Assembly (NCBI GenBank): GCA_947475065.1
Contig: CANJLB010000005.1
Location: 1 to 64,000, forward strand
Source: Opitutia bacterium
Lineage (GTDB): Bacteria > Verrucomicrobiota > Verrucomicrobiia > Opitutales > Opitutaceae
Reading direction: 5' to 3'
DNA length: 64,000 nt
Shown here: piece by piece, positions 7,730 through 16,075 of the stretch
Position numbering within the stretch: the stretch's first letter is position 1
Layout: every line of letters begins with the position of its first letter
Made by a program: the position numbers and the translations under genes
The notes under the pieces: model-generated
Told to the model about the DNA's origin: nothing
What the model saw: only the letters and a program-made list of their open reading frames with translations
Databases searched by the model: none

Positions 7730-8107
7730 TCAATGTTTGAATTCCGTTACCTCGCTCCCCTCGCCGTGTTTCTTGGCCCCGCCATAGATCGTCGGGAACC
7801 ACCTGGGGTCGTTGGGGCAGATGGTGTCGTGCAGCGCGACGAGTCCGCCGCCGCGCTTGATGAACGCCTCCAGCACGGCTTTCTCCTCGGCGGAGACCGG
7901 TGTCTGGGGCGTGCCGCCGGCGTCGCCTTTGTAGGTGACTATCACGTCCACGTTGGCCAGCTCCTGCGCGCTGGAGGCGTGCAGGCTGCCGTCCATGATG
8001 GCGCCGTGGTCGGTCAGCACCTTGCTCCAGCCGGCGTGAAACTGGGGATACGGCAATCTTAGGGGCGATGGAATCGGTCCTAAGCGGAGGCCAAAGTGTT
8101 TTTGCAA
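7730..8107 (-). pseudogene. Internal fragment of a ThuA-like (trehalose-utilisation/type 1 amidotransferase-fold) protein
   Basis: The recognisable part (FHAGWSKVLTDHG ... DVIVTYKGDA ... EEKAVLEAFIKRGGGLVALH ... NDPRWFPTIYGGA) matches the first half of ThuA-like domains, secreted proteins of about 250-300 residues common in Verrucomicrobiota and Planctomycetota. Both the signal peptide and the C-terminal half are missing: the first ~25 residues are unrelated sequence and the frame stops shortly after the GGAKKHG block. This is therefore a decayed gene. It lies between tRNA-Ser and two REP-like hairpins, in the debris zone at the island edge. Confidence 0.7.
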
Positions 8108-8138
8108 ATATTGCAGCCCATCGAACCTCGGCCGTAAC

Positions 8139-8192
8139 GCGGGCAGCCTGCCCGCGGCTTGTCTGGCCCAGCCCGGTCAGATTGACCGGGCT
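8139..8192. repeat. Two adjacent REP-like hairpins
   Basis: GCGGGCA-gcc-TGCCCGC (8139-8155) is a perfect 7-bp stem, and 15 bases later AGCCCGGTCA-gat-TGACCGGGCT (8170-8192) is a perfect 10-bp stem. Neither is followed by a T-run, so these look like intergenic palindromic repeats rather than intrinsic terminators. They lie ahead of the short-chain dehydrogenase gene. Confidence 0.6.
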
Positions 8193-8274
8193 AAGTCCTG
8201 AGCTTGCGTCGCACACCTTTCGCCTTTCACGCTTCCATCCTCACCCTCATCAATTTCACCCAGCTTCATTCCCC

Positions 8275-9009
8275 ATGGAATCACTCAATGGAAAAGTTGT
8301 CCTTGTCGTCGGCGGCGGCTCCGGCATCGGCCTCGCCACGGGCGTGGCGTTCGCACGCGAAGGCGCGCGCGTCGTGCTCGCCGCCCGCACCGCCGCGTCC
8401 CTCGACGCGGCGAAAAAGCTCCCGGGCGTCGGTCCCTCCCTGCTCACCAAAACGTGCGACGCCTCCAACCGCGCGCAGGCGGCCGAGCTGGTCGCGTGGA
8501 CCGTGAAGGAAGCCGGTCCGATTGATGTGCTGGTCTATTGCGCCGGGGTGAACGTGCCGAAGCGGGCGTTCTCCGACCTGGACCCGGCGGATTTCGACAG
8601 CGTGATGAGCATCAACGCCACCGGGGCGTTCAACTGCCTGCATGCGGCGCTGCCCGCGATGCGGGCGCGCAAGGCCGGCCTCGTCATCAACGTGGTGTCC
8701 ATCGCGGGCCGGCGCGGTTTCCCCCTGGCGGGGCTGCCTTACACGGCGGCGAAGTTTGCGCAGGGGGCCATCGGCACCTTTGCCAATCTTGAGGTGCATG
8801 CCGATGGCGTGCGGGTGACCAACATCCATCCCGGCGAGGTCGAGACACCCATTTTGGAAAAGCGCCCGGTCAAGCCCACCGCCGAGCACCGCGCGCGCAT
8901 GCTCCAGCCCGAGGACGTGGCCGAGATGATCCTGGCGGTCGCGAAGCTCCCCGCCCGCGCCGTCGTGCCGGAACTCGTCATCACCCCGCTCTACCAGCCT
9001 CAAACCTGA
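8275..9009 (+). CDS. Short-chain dehydrogenase/reductase (SDR)
   Basis: A 244-residue classical SDR. The NAD(P)-binding motif is GGGSGIG (residues about 13-19), the structural NxAG equivalent is YCAG, and the catalytic Ser-Tyr-Lys are seen as VVSIAG... then PYTAAK. ATG 8275 places the Rossmann strand (GKVVLVVGGG) at the normal distance from the N-terminus; upstream in-frame codons run into the REP-like hairpins. Substrate cannot be read from sequence; the C-terminal PELVITPLYQP tail is as in sepiapterin-reductase/YdfG-like enzymes. A second SDR follows 229 bases downstream on the same strand. Confidence 0.9.
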   Translation: MESLNGKVVLVVGGGSGIGLATGVAFAREGARVVLAARTAASLDAAKKLPGVGPSLLTKTCDASNRAQAAELVAWTVKEAGPIDVLVYCAGVNVPKRAFSDLDPADFDSVMSINATGAFNCLHAALPAMRARKAGLVINVVSIAGRRGFPLAGLPYTAAKFAQGAIGTFANLEVHADGVRVTNIHPGEVETPILEKRPVKPTAEHRARMLQPEDVAEMILAVAKLPARAVVPELVITPLYQPQT

Positions 9010-9238
9010 TTTGAAGCAGGAAACCAGGAAGCGAGGAAACGGAGCCAAAATTCCAAACTCCTCCGCCAATGCCCGTCACGTCCAGACCCACCCACCTGGC
9101 TTTCTGGATTCTGAATTCAATCCATCCGCCCTGCTCCCCGCATCGCAATCTCTTTTCCGGGTTTCCTGGCTTCCCGCTTAAATATTCCGCCCTCCACATT
9201 TCGCATTCCAAATTCCAAATTCCAAAATCCAAATTCCC
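9010..9238. other. Intergenic spacer with short A/T-rich direct repeats
   Basis: No gene is seen. Toward its end (about 9205-9237) the heptamer ATTCCAA and close variants occur several times in tandem, ending at the start codon of the next gene. Spacer patches of this kind recur in the window and may be decayed insertion debris. Confidence 0.4.
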
Positions 9239-10018
9239 ATGTCCCCGCTTCCTGGAATCAAACTTTTCGATCTCACCGGCCAGGCCGCGATCATTACCGG
9301 CGGCTCCAAAGGCCTCGGTCTGGCCATGGCGTCCGGCCTTGCCTCGGCGGGTGCGGATGTCGTCCTCGTCAGCCGTCATGCCGACGAGGCGGCGGCTGCT
9401 GCGGCGGAAATCGCCCGCGATTTTGGCCGCCGCGCCATCGGCGTGCAGGCCGACGTGACGGTGCCGGAGCAGGCCGAGGCGATGGTCGCGGCGGCGCTGC
9501 GCGAATTTGGGCGGATTGACATCCTCATCAACAGCGCGGGCATCAACATCCGCGGGCCGATTGACGAGCTGACGCCGGCGCAGTTTCAGCAGGTGATGAA
9601 CGTCAACGTCACCGGCACGTGGCTCGCCTGCCGCGCGGTGACGCCGCACCTGAAGCGGGCCGGGCGCGGCCGCATCATCAACCTCTCCAGCGCGCTCGGC
9701 CTCATCGGGCTGGCCAACCGCACGCCCTACGCCACGAGCAAGGGCGCGGTCTGCCAGCTCACCCGTGCGCTGGCGCTTGAGCTCGCGCCGCACGGCGTGC
9801 TCGTCAACGCCATCTGCCCCGGGCCGTTTCTCACGGAGATGAACGTCCCCATCGCCAACACCGAGGAAGGCACGAAGTTCATCGTCGGCGCGACGGCCCT
9901 GAAACGCTGGGCGCGGCCCGAGGAAATCCAGGGTGCGGCGATCTTCCTCGCCAGCGCGGCGTCCAGCTACGCCACCGGCAGCATGCTGGTGGTGGATGGC
10001 GGCTGGACGGTGCAGTGA
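9239..10018 (+). CDS. SDR family oxidoreductase, gluconate 5-dehydrogenase/FabG-like
   Basis: A 259-residue classical SDR with GGSKGLG nucleotide-binding motif (about residues 21-27), NSAG (about 96-99), the catalytic Ser in NLSSALG, and YATSK. The C-terminal segment ARPEEIQGAAIFLASAASSY and GSMLVVDGGWTVQ is typical of FabG/gluconate 5-dehydrogenase-type enzymes acting on sugar acids or related polyols. It follows another SDR on the same strand. Enzyme class is firm; substrate is a guess. Confidence 0.9.
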   Translation: MSPLPGIKLFDLTGQAAIITGGSKGLGLAMASGLASAGADVVLVSRHADEAAAAAAEIARDFGRRAIGVQADVTVPEQAEAMVAAALREFGRIDILINSAGINIRGPIDELTPAQFQQVMNVNVTGTWLACRAVTPHLKRAGRGRIINLSSALGLIGLANRTPYATSKGAVCQLTRALALELAPHGVLVNAICPGPFLTEMNVPIANTEEGTKFIVGATALKRWARPEEIQGAAIFLASAASSYATGSMLVVDGGWTVQ

Positions 10019-10059
10019 AACCTTGGCCACGGGCTTGATGGTGGCTCAAGGTTGCCTTA

Positions 10060-10209
10060 CAAATCATCACGAAGCGACTCTTTGACTACGTGCAAGCCGT
10101 CTTGAACCGCCACTTCCGCTGGTCGCCTTCCGAGCGGAAAACGGCGCTCAAGGCGTTGACCGGGCTGCTCTGCTGCGGCGAGTGCGGCGCGGCCATCAGG
10201 CAGACGTAG
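10060..10209 (+). pseudogene. Remnant of a large serine recombinase (zinc beta-ribbon end)
   Basis: A short open stretch with no start reads TKRLFDYVQAVLNRHFRW, then ...ERKTALKALTGLLCCGECG and AAIRQT before a stop at 10207-10209. The LTGLLCCGECGAAI block resembles the Cys-x-x-Cys zinc beta-ribbon (usually LxGLLxCGxCGxxM) of large serine integrases, of which it would be a small internal fragment. The resolvase catalytic domain is absent. It begins about 40 bases after the upstream gene ends and precedes an AT-rich orphan gene, suggesting an old integration site. Confidence 0.5.
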
Positions 10210-10270
10210 GCGAAACTTCCTTCGATCGGTGAAGGTTCGATAGCCGACGCAGCGCGGCAGCGCGAAGATG

Positions 10271-10289
10271 GTCAGCCCGAAGGGCTGGC
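10271..10289. repeat. REP-like hairpin
   Basis: CAGCCC-gaa-GGGCTG (10273-10287), extended by a G:T and a G:C pair, gives a compact stem-loop. The surrounding G/C-rich patch (10250-10335) is unlike the AT-rich sequence that follows and seems to be an intergenic repeat. Confidence 0.45.
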
Positions 10290-10358
10290 CCCGCAGGGGT
10301 GAAACAAGCCGGGTACCCTTTGGGTGGCGCTGTGAACAAAAGCTGCACAACGCGTTTT

Positions 10359-10808
10359 TCATTTTCTGGCACGCTGGTCTTCACCGTGCTTTGGTTGGCT
10401 CGTGGGTTCATCTGTGGGTTTATCTTTTATGCTGCCAATATCCATTTTTATCAACAAATGCTTGTCATTTGTATATACATAAATAATAAAATTAGATTTC
10501 GCATAACTAAAAGGTTTCCCGTCCCGAGCAACGAATTGGCCGATTTCATTTGTTGGCAAATACTTAATATCAATAAAATTGATATGTCTCGCATTATCAC
10601 CTATTAATTTTTTTGATAAATCGTGATCAAATTCAGGTACTTCACCATATGTGCGATAATACACGGCTAAAGAAGTTGCGATATGTGTGGCACGAGAAAT
10701 ATTAATATGATTATCTGAAAGATCTTGTGAATTAAAGTCGGGGCGTACGTATATATAAACGATAAATATAGAAATGCATATTAAAAACAATTTTGATATA
10801 TTTTTCAT
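10359..10808 (-). CDS. AT-rich orphan membrane-anchored protein, pilin-like layout
   Basis: A 149-residue protein whose codons are strikingly AT-rich against a GC-rich host, a strong sign of recent transfer. It has one N-terminal membrane segment (KLFLICISIFIVYIYV, about residues 6-21) followed by a soluble domain. ATHIATSLAVYYRTYGEVPE and a later EIGQFVARDGKPFSYA resemble the layout of type II secretion pseudopilin-like proteins (helix, then a short 'DxWGxPFxY'-like segment), but this is weak. The last ~20 residues become GC-rich and polar, so the true 3' end may have been replaced by host sequence. No purine-rich ribosome binding site precedes the ATG. Confidence 0.5.
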   Translation of the reverse strand: MKNISKLFLICISIFIVYIYVRPDFNSQDLSDNHINISRATHIATSLAVYYRTYGEVPEFDHDLSKKLIGDNARHINFIDIKYLPTNEIGQFVARDGKPFSYAKSNFIIYVYTNDKHLLIKMDIGSIKDKPTDEPTSQPKHGEDQRARK

Positions 10809-11336
10809 TTTAAGAGAGGAAGGAAGGGGTCATGTGTGAACTTTAGACATGGCGACCGCGAGGTCCCCTGTGTTGGCCCCGCCGCGCACCGGTGCTGCCC
10901 TTGCCAGAGACAACGGAGTCTTGGGGGCATGGGTGTGAGTGTGCGGTCAGCCACGGTGCGAGCGTTACCGGCAGTCCCGTGCGTAGCAAGTCATGAAGGT
11001 GTTCTGGCGGACGCTTACTCCTCGCGTGCCCGGCGTCGCATTCCAGCAAAGCTCGCTGAGCTGATCCTTGGTGGGCAAGGCTGGTACTTCCGGCCCCCGG
11101 GGTTGACCACTTGAAGGCTTGTCGAGCTCTTCGTACCCGTTTTTTATCAGTTTATCACCGGTTTTCAAGTTTCGGATCTGTCACCCACACTTCGTCATTT
11201 TACCTATGAAAAAGCTGCCTTACCCCTCCTCGTTTTAGGTCATCTCCCGTTTTACGCCCGTTTATTTCGCATTTCAGAGGCTTGTGGCTCCTGAGAACTT
11301 CTACGCTACGCTTCTCAATTTGCGGCTGCGCCAGAG
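10809..11336. other. Non-coding stretch, nothing identified
   Basis: About 530 bases between the AT-rich orphan gene and the next SDR gene. Open frames present here (for example 10836-11114 on the plus strand) have Cys/Arg/Pro-rich, low-complexity products and match nothing I recognise. The right part (from about 11140) is T-rich. Probably debris of a mobile element. Confidence 0.4.
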
Positions 11337-12095
11337 CTACTTCCCGGCCGTCCAGCCGCTGTCAATCATCAGCGTGCTGCCGGTGACCATCGCGGCCTCG
11401 TCGCTGGCGAGGTAGAGCGCGGCGGCGGCGATTTCCTCCGGCCGGGCCATGCGGCCGGCCAGTTGCGTGCTCTCCATGTCGCGGCGCGCAGCAGCGGGAT
11501 CGGGGTATTCGGAAATCCGTTGGGCGACCCACGGTGTCTCCACCCGGCACGGGCAGATGGCGTTGAAGCGCACTCCGCTGGCCGAGTGATCCAGCGCCAG
11601 CGCCTTCGTCATGCCGACCACCGCAAACTTCGTCGTGGTGTAGGCGAAGCGGTCGCGCACCGCGAGCACCCCGGCGAGAGAGGCGAGATTGATGACGCTC
11701 CCGCGCTTCCGCTCCAGCATGGCCGGCAGAAAGGCCTGCGTCATCAGAAACGTCCCGTTCACGTTCACCCCGATCAGCCGGTTCAGCTCCGCCAGTGTGG
11801 TGGTGAGGATCGTGCCGACGCTGCCGACGCCGGCGTTGTTGACCAGGATGTCCAGCGGGGCGGCGACGGTGGCGCGCGCGGCGGCGATGTCGGTCTCGCT
11901 CGTGATGTCGAGCCGGAGCGCCTGCGCGTTTCCGCCGGCGGCGGTGATTTTGCGCGTTGTTGCCTGGGCGCTGGGCTCGTCGCGGTCGGCGACGAAGACG
12001 CGCGCTCCGGCCACGGCGAAGGCCTCGGCGATGGCGGCGCCGATCCCGGAGCCGCCGCCGGTGACGAGCGAGAGTTTGCCTGCGAGCGAGAACAT
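11337..12095 (-). CDS. SDR family dehydrogenase, 2-keto-3-deoxy-fuconate dehydrogenase-like
   Basis: A 252-residue SDR starting at MFSLAGKLSLVTGGGSGIG (nucleotide-binding motif near residues 13-19), with NNAG near 87, the catalytic Ser in INLASLAG and YTTTK, and the C-terminal GSTLMIDSGWTAGK. ATG 12095 is chosen because upstream in-frame codons overlap the divergent neighbour and are Arg-rich. It is divergent from an FAH-family hydrolase gene 82 bases away. In the Xanthomonas-type non-phosphorylated L-fucose pathway an SDR oxidises 2-keto-3-deoxy-L-fuconate and an FAH-family hydrolase cleaves the product to pyruvate and lactate; the gene pair here suggests a similar route. The substrate is inferred. 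Confidence 0.88.
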   Translation of the reverse strand: MFSLAGKLSLVTGGGSGIGAAIAEAFAVAGARVFVADRDEPSAQATTRKITAAGGNAQALRLDITSETDIAAARATVAAPLDILVNNAGVGSVGTILTTTLAELNRLIGVNVNGTFLMTQAFLPAMLERKRGSVINLASLAGVLAVRDRFAYTTTKFAVVGMTKALALDHSASGVRFNAICPCRVETPWVAQRISEYPDPAAARRDMESTQLAGRMARPEEIAAAALYLASDEAAMVTGSTLMIDSGWTAGK

Positions 12096-12177
12096 GCGCC
12101 CAAGACGCCAGTGCCGCCGCCCGATGACAATCCTTTTGCGGCTTGCGCCAGCGCGGCTGTCGGCCGCAAATGCCCGC

Positions 12178-12984
12178 GTGAAAATCATCCGCCATCTCGA
12201 CCGCGCCGGGCAGGCGCATTACGCCAGCGAGCAGCCCGACGGCACCGCCTTTGCCATCGAGGGCGACATCTTTGGCCCGCACCGTGTGACCGACTGTCGC
12301 GCCGACGTGGCGAAGCTGCTCGCACCGGTCGCTCCCGCGCAGATGATCTGCATCGGCCTCAACTACCGCAAACACGCAGCCGAGTCGGGGGCGAAAATCC
12401 CGGAGCATCCGGTCGTGTTTTTCAAGAACCTCGCCTCGCTCCAGCACCCCGGCGACGCAATTCAGCTCCCCACGCACCTCGCCACCGGCGAGGCGGACTA
12501 CGAGTGCGAACTGGCGGTCGTCATTGGCAAGACCTGCAAGAATGTCCCGCGCGCCCGCGCGCTGGACTACGTTTTGGGTTACACCTGTGGCAACGATGTG
12601 TCGGCGCGCGACTGGCAGCGGCAATGGGGCGGCGGCCAGTGGTGCCGGGGCAAGTCCTTCGACACCTTTGCGCCGCTGGGCCCGCGCCTCGTGACCACCG
12701 ACGAGATTCCGAACCCCAACGCCCTGCAGATATCCACGCGTATCAACGGCGAGGTGCTGCAGGACTGGAACACAAACGACATGATCTTCGACGTACCCAC
12801 GCTGATTGAGTTCCTGAGCGGCAGCACGACCCTGCCCACCGGCACGGTGATTTTCACCGGCACGCCGCACGGCGTGGGCATGGCGCGCACGCCGCCCCGC
12901 TGGCTGCGCGCCGGCGACATGGTCACAATCGCGATTGAAAAAATTGGCGAGCTGACGAATCCCGTTGTGCTGGAAGGCGCGTGA
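12178..12984 (+). CDS. Fumarylacetoacetate hydrolase (FAH) family protein
   Basis: A 268-residue protein, probably from GTG 12178. The FAH fold is clear: ICIGLNYRKHAAE, FFKNLASLQHPGDAI, the metal-binding acidic residues in ADYECELAVVIG, YVLGYTCGNDVSARD, GKSFDTFAPLGP, and GTVIFTGTPHGVG. These proteins cleave C-C bonds in diketo acids or isomerise oxepin/hydroxymuconate-type acids using Mg2+. Close homologues include 2,4-diketo-3-deoxy-L-fuconate hydrolase and ureidoglycolate-lyase-annotated proteins. It sits between a divergent SDR and a large FAD/Fe-S dehydrogenase 40 bases downstream, favouring a sugar-acid breakdown role ending in a 2-hydroxy acid. Confidence 0.88.
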   Translation: MKIIRHLDRAGQAHYASEQPDGTAFAIEGDIFGPHRVTDCRADVAKLLAPVAPAQMICIGLNYRKHAAESGAKIPEHPVVFFKNLASLQHPGDAIQLPTHLATGEADYECELAVVIGKTCKNVPRARALDYVLGYTCGNDVSARDWQRQWGGGQWCRGKSFDTFAPLGPRLVTTDEIPNPNALQISTRINGEVLQDWNTNDMIFDVPTLIEFLSGSTTLPTGTVIFTGTPHGVGMARTPPRWLRAGDMVTIAIEKIGELTNPVVLEGA

Positions 12985-13024
12985 GGCGGCGGGTGCGAAT
13001 GCTCTCTCCCAGGCGCACCGCACC

Positions 13025-15997
13025 ATGACCGTCGCCTCTTCCGATCTCACCCAGCTGGCCGGCCGCCTGACGGGGGCATTGCACACCGACCGGACCATGC
13101 GGGCGCTCTATGCGACGGACGCCTCGGAATATCAGGAGATGCCGCTGGCCGTCGCCCTGCCGCGCTCAGAGGCCGACGTGCGCGAGTTGGTGACGTTTGC
13201 GGCCCGGCATCACGTCGGGCTCATCCCGCGCACGGCTGGGACGTCACTCGCCGGACAGGTCGTGGGCAGCGGCATCGTGGTGGACCTCGGCCGGCACCTG
13301 AACCAGGTTGTCGGCTTCGACGCGGCCACACGCCGCGTCCGGGTCCAACCGGGCGTCGTCCGCAACGAGCTCAACCTGTTTCTCCAGCCGCATGGCGTCT
13401 TCTTTCCGCCCGAGACGGCCACCGCCAACCGCGCGATGGTCGGCGGCATGATCGGCAACAATTCCTGCGGGGCCAATTCCATCGTCTATGGCACCACGCG
13501 CGAGCATTTGGTCTCGGCGCGCGGCTTTCTGAGCGACGGCTCTGCGGCGACCTTTGGGCCGCTCACGGCGGCGGAATTCACGGCGAAATGCGATGGGCCC
13601 GCCACGCTGGAGACAAAGATTTATCGGACCATCCGTGAACTGCTCGGCGACGCGAAGAACCGCCAGCTCATCCGGGACAATTATCCGAAGCCCACGGTCA
13701 CGCGGCGGAACACGGGCTATGCGCTCGACCGGCTGATGGCCTGCGGCGTGTTCGACCCGGCGACCGACCAGCCCTTCAACCTCTGCCGCCTGCTCGCGGG
13801 CTCCGAAGGCACGCTGTTCCTCGGCGTGGAGTTTGAACTCAACGTCGAGCCGCTGCCGCCGCCCGGGGCGCTGCTGTGCGCGCATTTTGACACCGTGCAG
13901 GAGGCCCTCAAGGCCACGCTCATCGCCATGCGCCACCATCCGCACGGCTGCGAGCTGATTGACCGCGGCCTTCTCGCCGGGACCAAGGACAATCCCGAGC
14001 ACACCCGCAACCGCTTCTTCGTGCATGGCGACCCCGGGGCCGTGCTCGTCGTTGAAATCCGCCGCGAAAGCCGCGCCGCCATCGAGGCGGAAATGGCCGC
14101 GCTCATCACGGAGCTGCGCGCCGACGGCCTCGGCCACGCCTATCCCGCAGTGTGGGGCGACGACTGCAACCGCGTGTGGGATTTGCGCCGCGCCGGGCAG
14201 GGCCTGACCAACAACGTCGCGGGCGACGCCAAGCCGCGCGAGAACGTCGAAGACACGGCGGTCGCGGTCGAGGACCTGCCCGCCTACATCGCCGAGTTCG
14301 ACGCGCTCATGCGCGGCAAATACGGGGTCAGCTGCACCTATTACGCCCACGCCGGGGCGGGCGAGCTGCACACCCGCCCGCTGTTCAACCTGAAGACTCC
14401 CGAAGGACTGAGGATGTTCCGCGCCATCTCGACCGACGTCGCCGCGTTGGTGAAAAAATACCGGGGTTCGCTCAGCGGCGAGCATGGCGACGGCCGCCTG
14501 CGCGGCGAGTTCATCCGCTTCATGGCCGGGGACGAGTGCTATGCGATGATGCGCCGCGTGAAGGAGACCTTCGACCCGCACGGCATTTTCAATCCCGGCA
14601 AGATCATTGACACCCCGCCGATGGACACGTCGCTCCGCTACGGCTCCGGCCCGCCGGCGCCGGAGCCGCGGACGATCTTTGACTTTTCCGCCACCGAGGG
14701 CGTGCTGCGCGCCACCGAAAAATGCTCCGGTGCCGGCGAGTGCCTCAAGACGCACCGCATGGGCGGCACGATGTGCCCGAGCTACATGGCGACGCGCAAC
14801 GAGGCCGACAGCACGCGCGGCCGCGCCAATCTCCTGCGCCAGGTCCTCACCAATCCGCGCGACGTGGCCAACCCGTGGGACAGCGCGGAAGTCGCGGGCG
14901 TGATGGACCTCTGCCTCTCCTGCAAAGGCTGCAAGACCGAGTGCCCCTCAAGCGTGGATCTCGCCCGCCTCAAGGCCGAATGGCAGCAGCACTGGCTCGA
15001 TACCCACGGCGTGCCCTTCCGCACGCGCCTCATCGCCGGCTTCGCCCAGTCCATGAAATGGGCCGCCAAAGCCCCGCGGCTCTACAACGCCTTTGTAACG
15101 CATGATATTACTAGCGGGCTGGTGAAGCGGATCGCCGGTTTTGCGCCGGGACGCAGCTTGCCGGTGCTGCACTCGACGACGCTCACGGCGTGGCATGGGC
15201 GGCAGGCAAACCGGGTTGGGATCGGGGGCGGGGCCGGCCACGCCGGGGCGGTGCCATTTCCCCACGGCCGCGTTTATCTGTTTTGCGACGAGTTTACCGA
15301 CACGCTCGACGCGGCCATCGGCATCAAGGCCGTCGAGCTCCTCAACCGTCTCGGCTACGAGGTCGTCATTCCCCGGCAGGTGGAGAGCGGCCGCGCGCAG
15401 CTGTCGAAGGGCCTGGTGCGTGAGGCGCAGGCCCTGGCGATCCGCAATGTGGAACTGCTCAAGGATGTCATCACCGCCGGGACGCCGCTCATCGGCATCG
15501 AACCGTCGGCGATCCTCGGCTTCCGCGACGAATACCCCGACCTCGTGCCCGCGGCGCTCAAGCCGGCCGCGCGCTCGCTCGCGGCGAACTGCCTGCTCAT
15601 TGACGAGTTCATCGCGCGAGAAGCCGACGCCGGGCGCATCCGCCGCGAATCGTTTCGCGCCGCCCAGCGCACGATCAGGCTTCACGGACACTGCCACCAG
15701 AAGGCGCTGTCGTCGCAGGTCCCGACGGTGAAAATGCTCGGGCTTCCCGCCGGCCACCAGGTCTCGTTGATCCCCAGCGGCTGCTGCGGCATGGCCGGCT
15801 CGTTTGGCTACGAGGCGGAGCATTTTGACCTCTCGCAGCAGATCGGCGAACTCGTGCTATTTCCCGCCGTGCGCGCCGCAGGGCCGGAGACCATCATCGC
15901 GGCCCCCGGGACCAGCTGCCGTCACCAGATCAAGGATGGCACCGGCCGCCGCGCGCTGCACCCGGTGGAAATCCTGCACGAGGCGCTGGCAGGGTAG
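13025..15997 (+). CDS. FAD/Fe-S D-2-hydroxyacid dehydrogenase, YdiJ/D-lactate dehydrogenase type
   Basis: A 990-residue fusion. The N-terminal part is a PCMH-type FAD domain (PRTAGTSLAGQVVGSGIVVD, then MIGNNSCGANSIVYG) followed by the FAD-linked oxidase C-terminal domain (SGEHGDGRLRGEF). Near residues 565-660 are two ferredoxin-like 4Fe-4S motifs (CSGAGECLKTHRMGGTMCPS; CLSCKGCKTECPS), and the C-terminal third carries CCG-type domains (GHCHQKAL, PSGCCGMAGSFGYE) as in GlpC/heterodisulfide reductase. Length and order match YdiJ-like D-2-hydroxyglutarate/D-lactate dehydrogenases that pass electrons to the respiratory chain. ATG 13025 is preferred because upstream codons overlap the FAH neighbourhood and lack homology. 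It could oxidise the hydroxy acid released by the neighbouring pathway. Confidence 0.9.
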   Translation: MTVASSDLTQLAGRLTGALHTDRTMRALYATDASEYQEMPLAVALPRSEADVRELVTFAARHHVGLIPRTAGTSLAGQVVGSGIVVDLGRHLNQVVGFDAATRRVRVQPGVVRNELNLFLQPHGVFFPPETATANRAMVGGMIGNNSCGANSIVYGTTREHLVSARGFLSDGSAATFGPLTAAEFTAKCDGPATLETKIYRTIRELLGDAKNRQLIRDNYPKPTVTRRNTGYALDRLMACGVFDPATDQPFNLCRLLAGSEGTLFLGVEFELNVEPLPPPGALLCAHFDTVQEALKATLIAMRHHPHGCELIDRGLLAGTKDNPEHTRNRFFVHGDPGAVLVVEIRRESRAAIEAEMAALITELRADGLGHAYPAVWGDDCNRVWDLRRAGQGLTNNVAGDAKPRENVEDTAVAVEDLPAYIAEFDALMRGKYGVSCTYYAHAGAGELHTRPLFNLKTPEGLRMFRAISTDVAALVKKYRGSLSGEHGDGRLRGEFIRFMAGDECYAMMRRVKETFDPHGIFNPGKIIDTPPMDTSLRYGSGPPAPEPRTIFDFSATEGVLRATEKCSGAGECLKTHRMGGTMCPSYMATRNEADSTRGRANLLRQVLTNPRDVANPWDSAEVAGVMDLCLSCKGCKTECPSSVDLARLKAEWQQHWLDTHGVPFRTRLIAGFAQSMKWAAKAPRLYNAFVTHDITSGLVKRIAGFAPGRSLPVLHSTTLTAWHGRQANRVGIGGGAGHAGAVPFPHGRVYLFCDEFTDTLDAAIGIKAVELLNRLGYEVVIPRQVESGRAQLSKGLVREAQALAIRNVELLKDVITAGTPLIGIEPSAILGFRDEYPDLVPAALKPAARSLAANCLLIDEFIAREADAGRIRRESFRAAQRTIRLHGHCHQKALSSQVPTVKMLGLPAGHQVSLIPSGCCGMAGSFGYEAEHFDLSQQIGELVLFPAVRAAGPETIIAAPGTSCRHQIKDGTGRRALHPVEILHEALAG

Positions 15998-16075
15998 GGC
16001 AGAGGAGGCGGCACGGCGCGCCACAGGTTGCACTTGCCTCGGGTGGACCCCGCCCAACGCTGCTCCGTCTGCCGC

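Noticed and set aside
9205-9237. Repeated ATTCCAA heptamers considered as a CRISPR or iteron array
   Set aside because: Units are too short and contiguous, with no spacers, cas genes or replication gene nearby.
10836-11114. Short plus-strand frame in the unassigned 10.8-11.3 kb stretch
   Set aside because: Cys/Arg/Pro-rich product, no ribosome binding site, no domain; could be mobile-element debris but cannot be supported.
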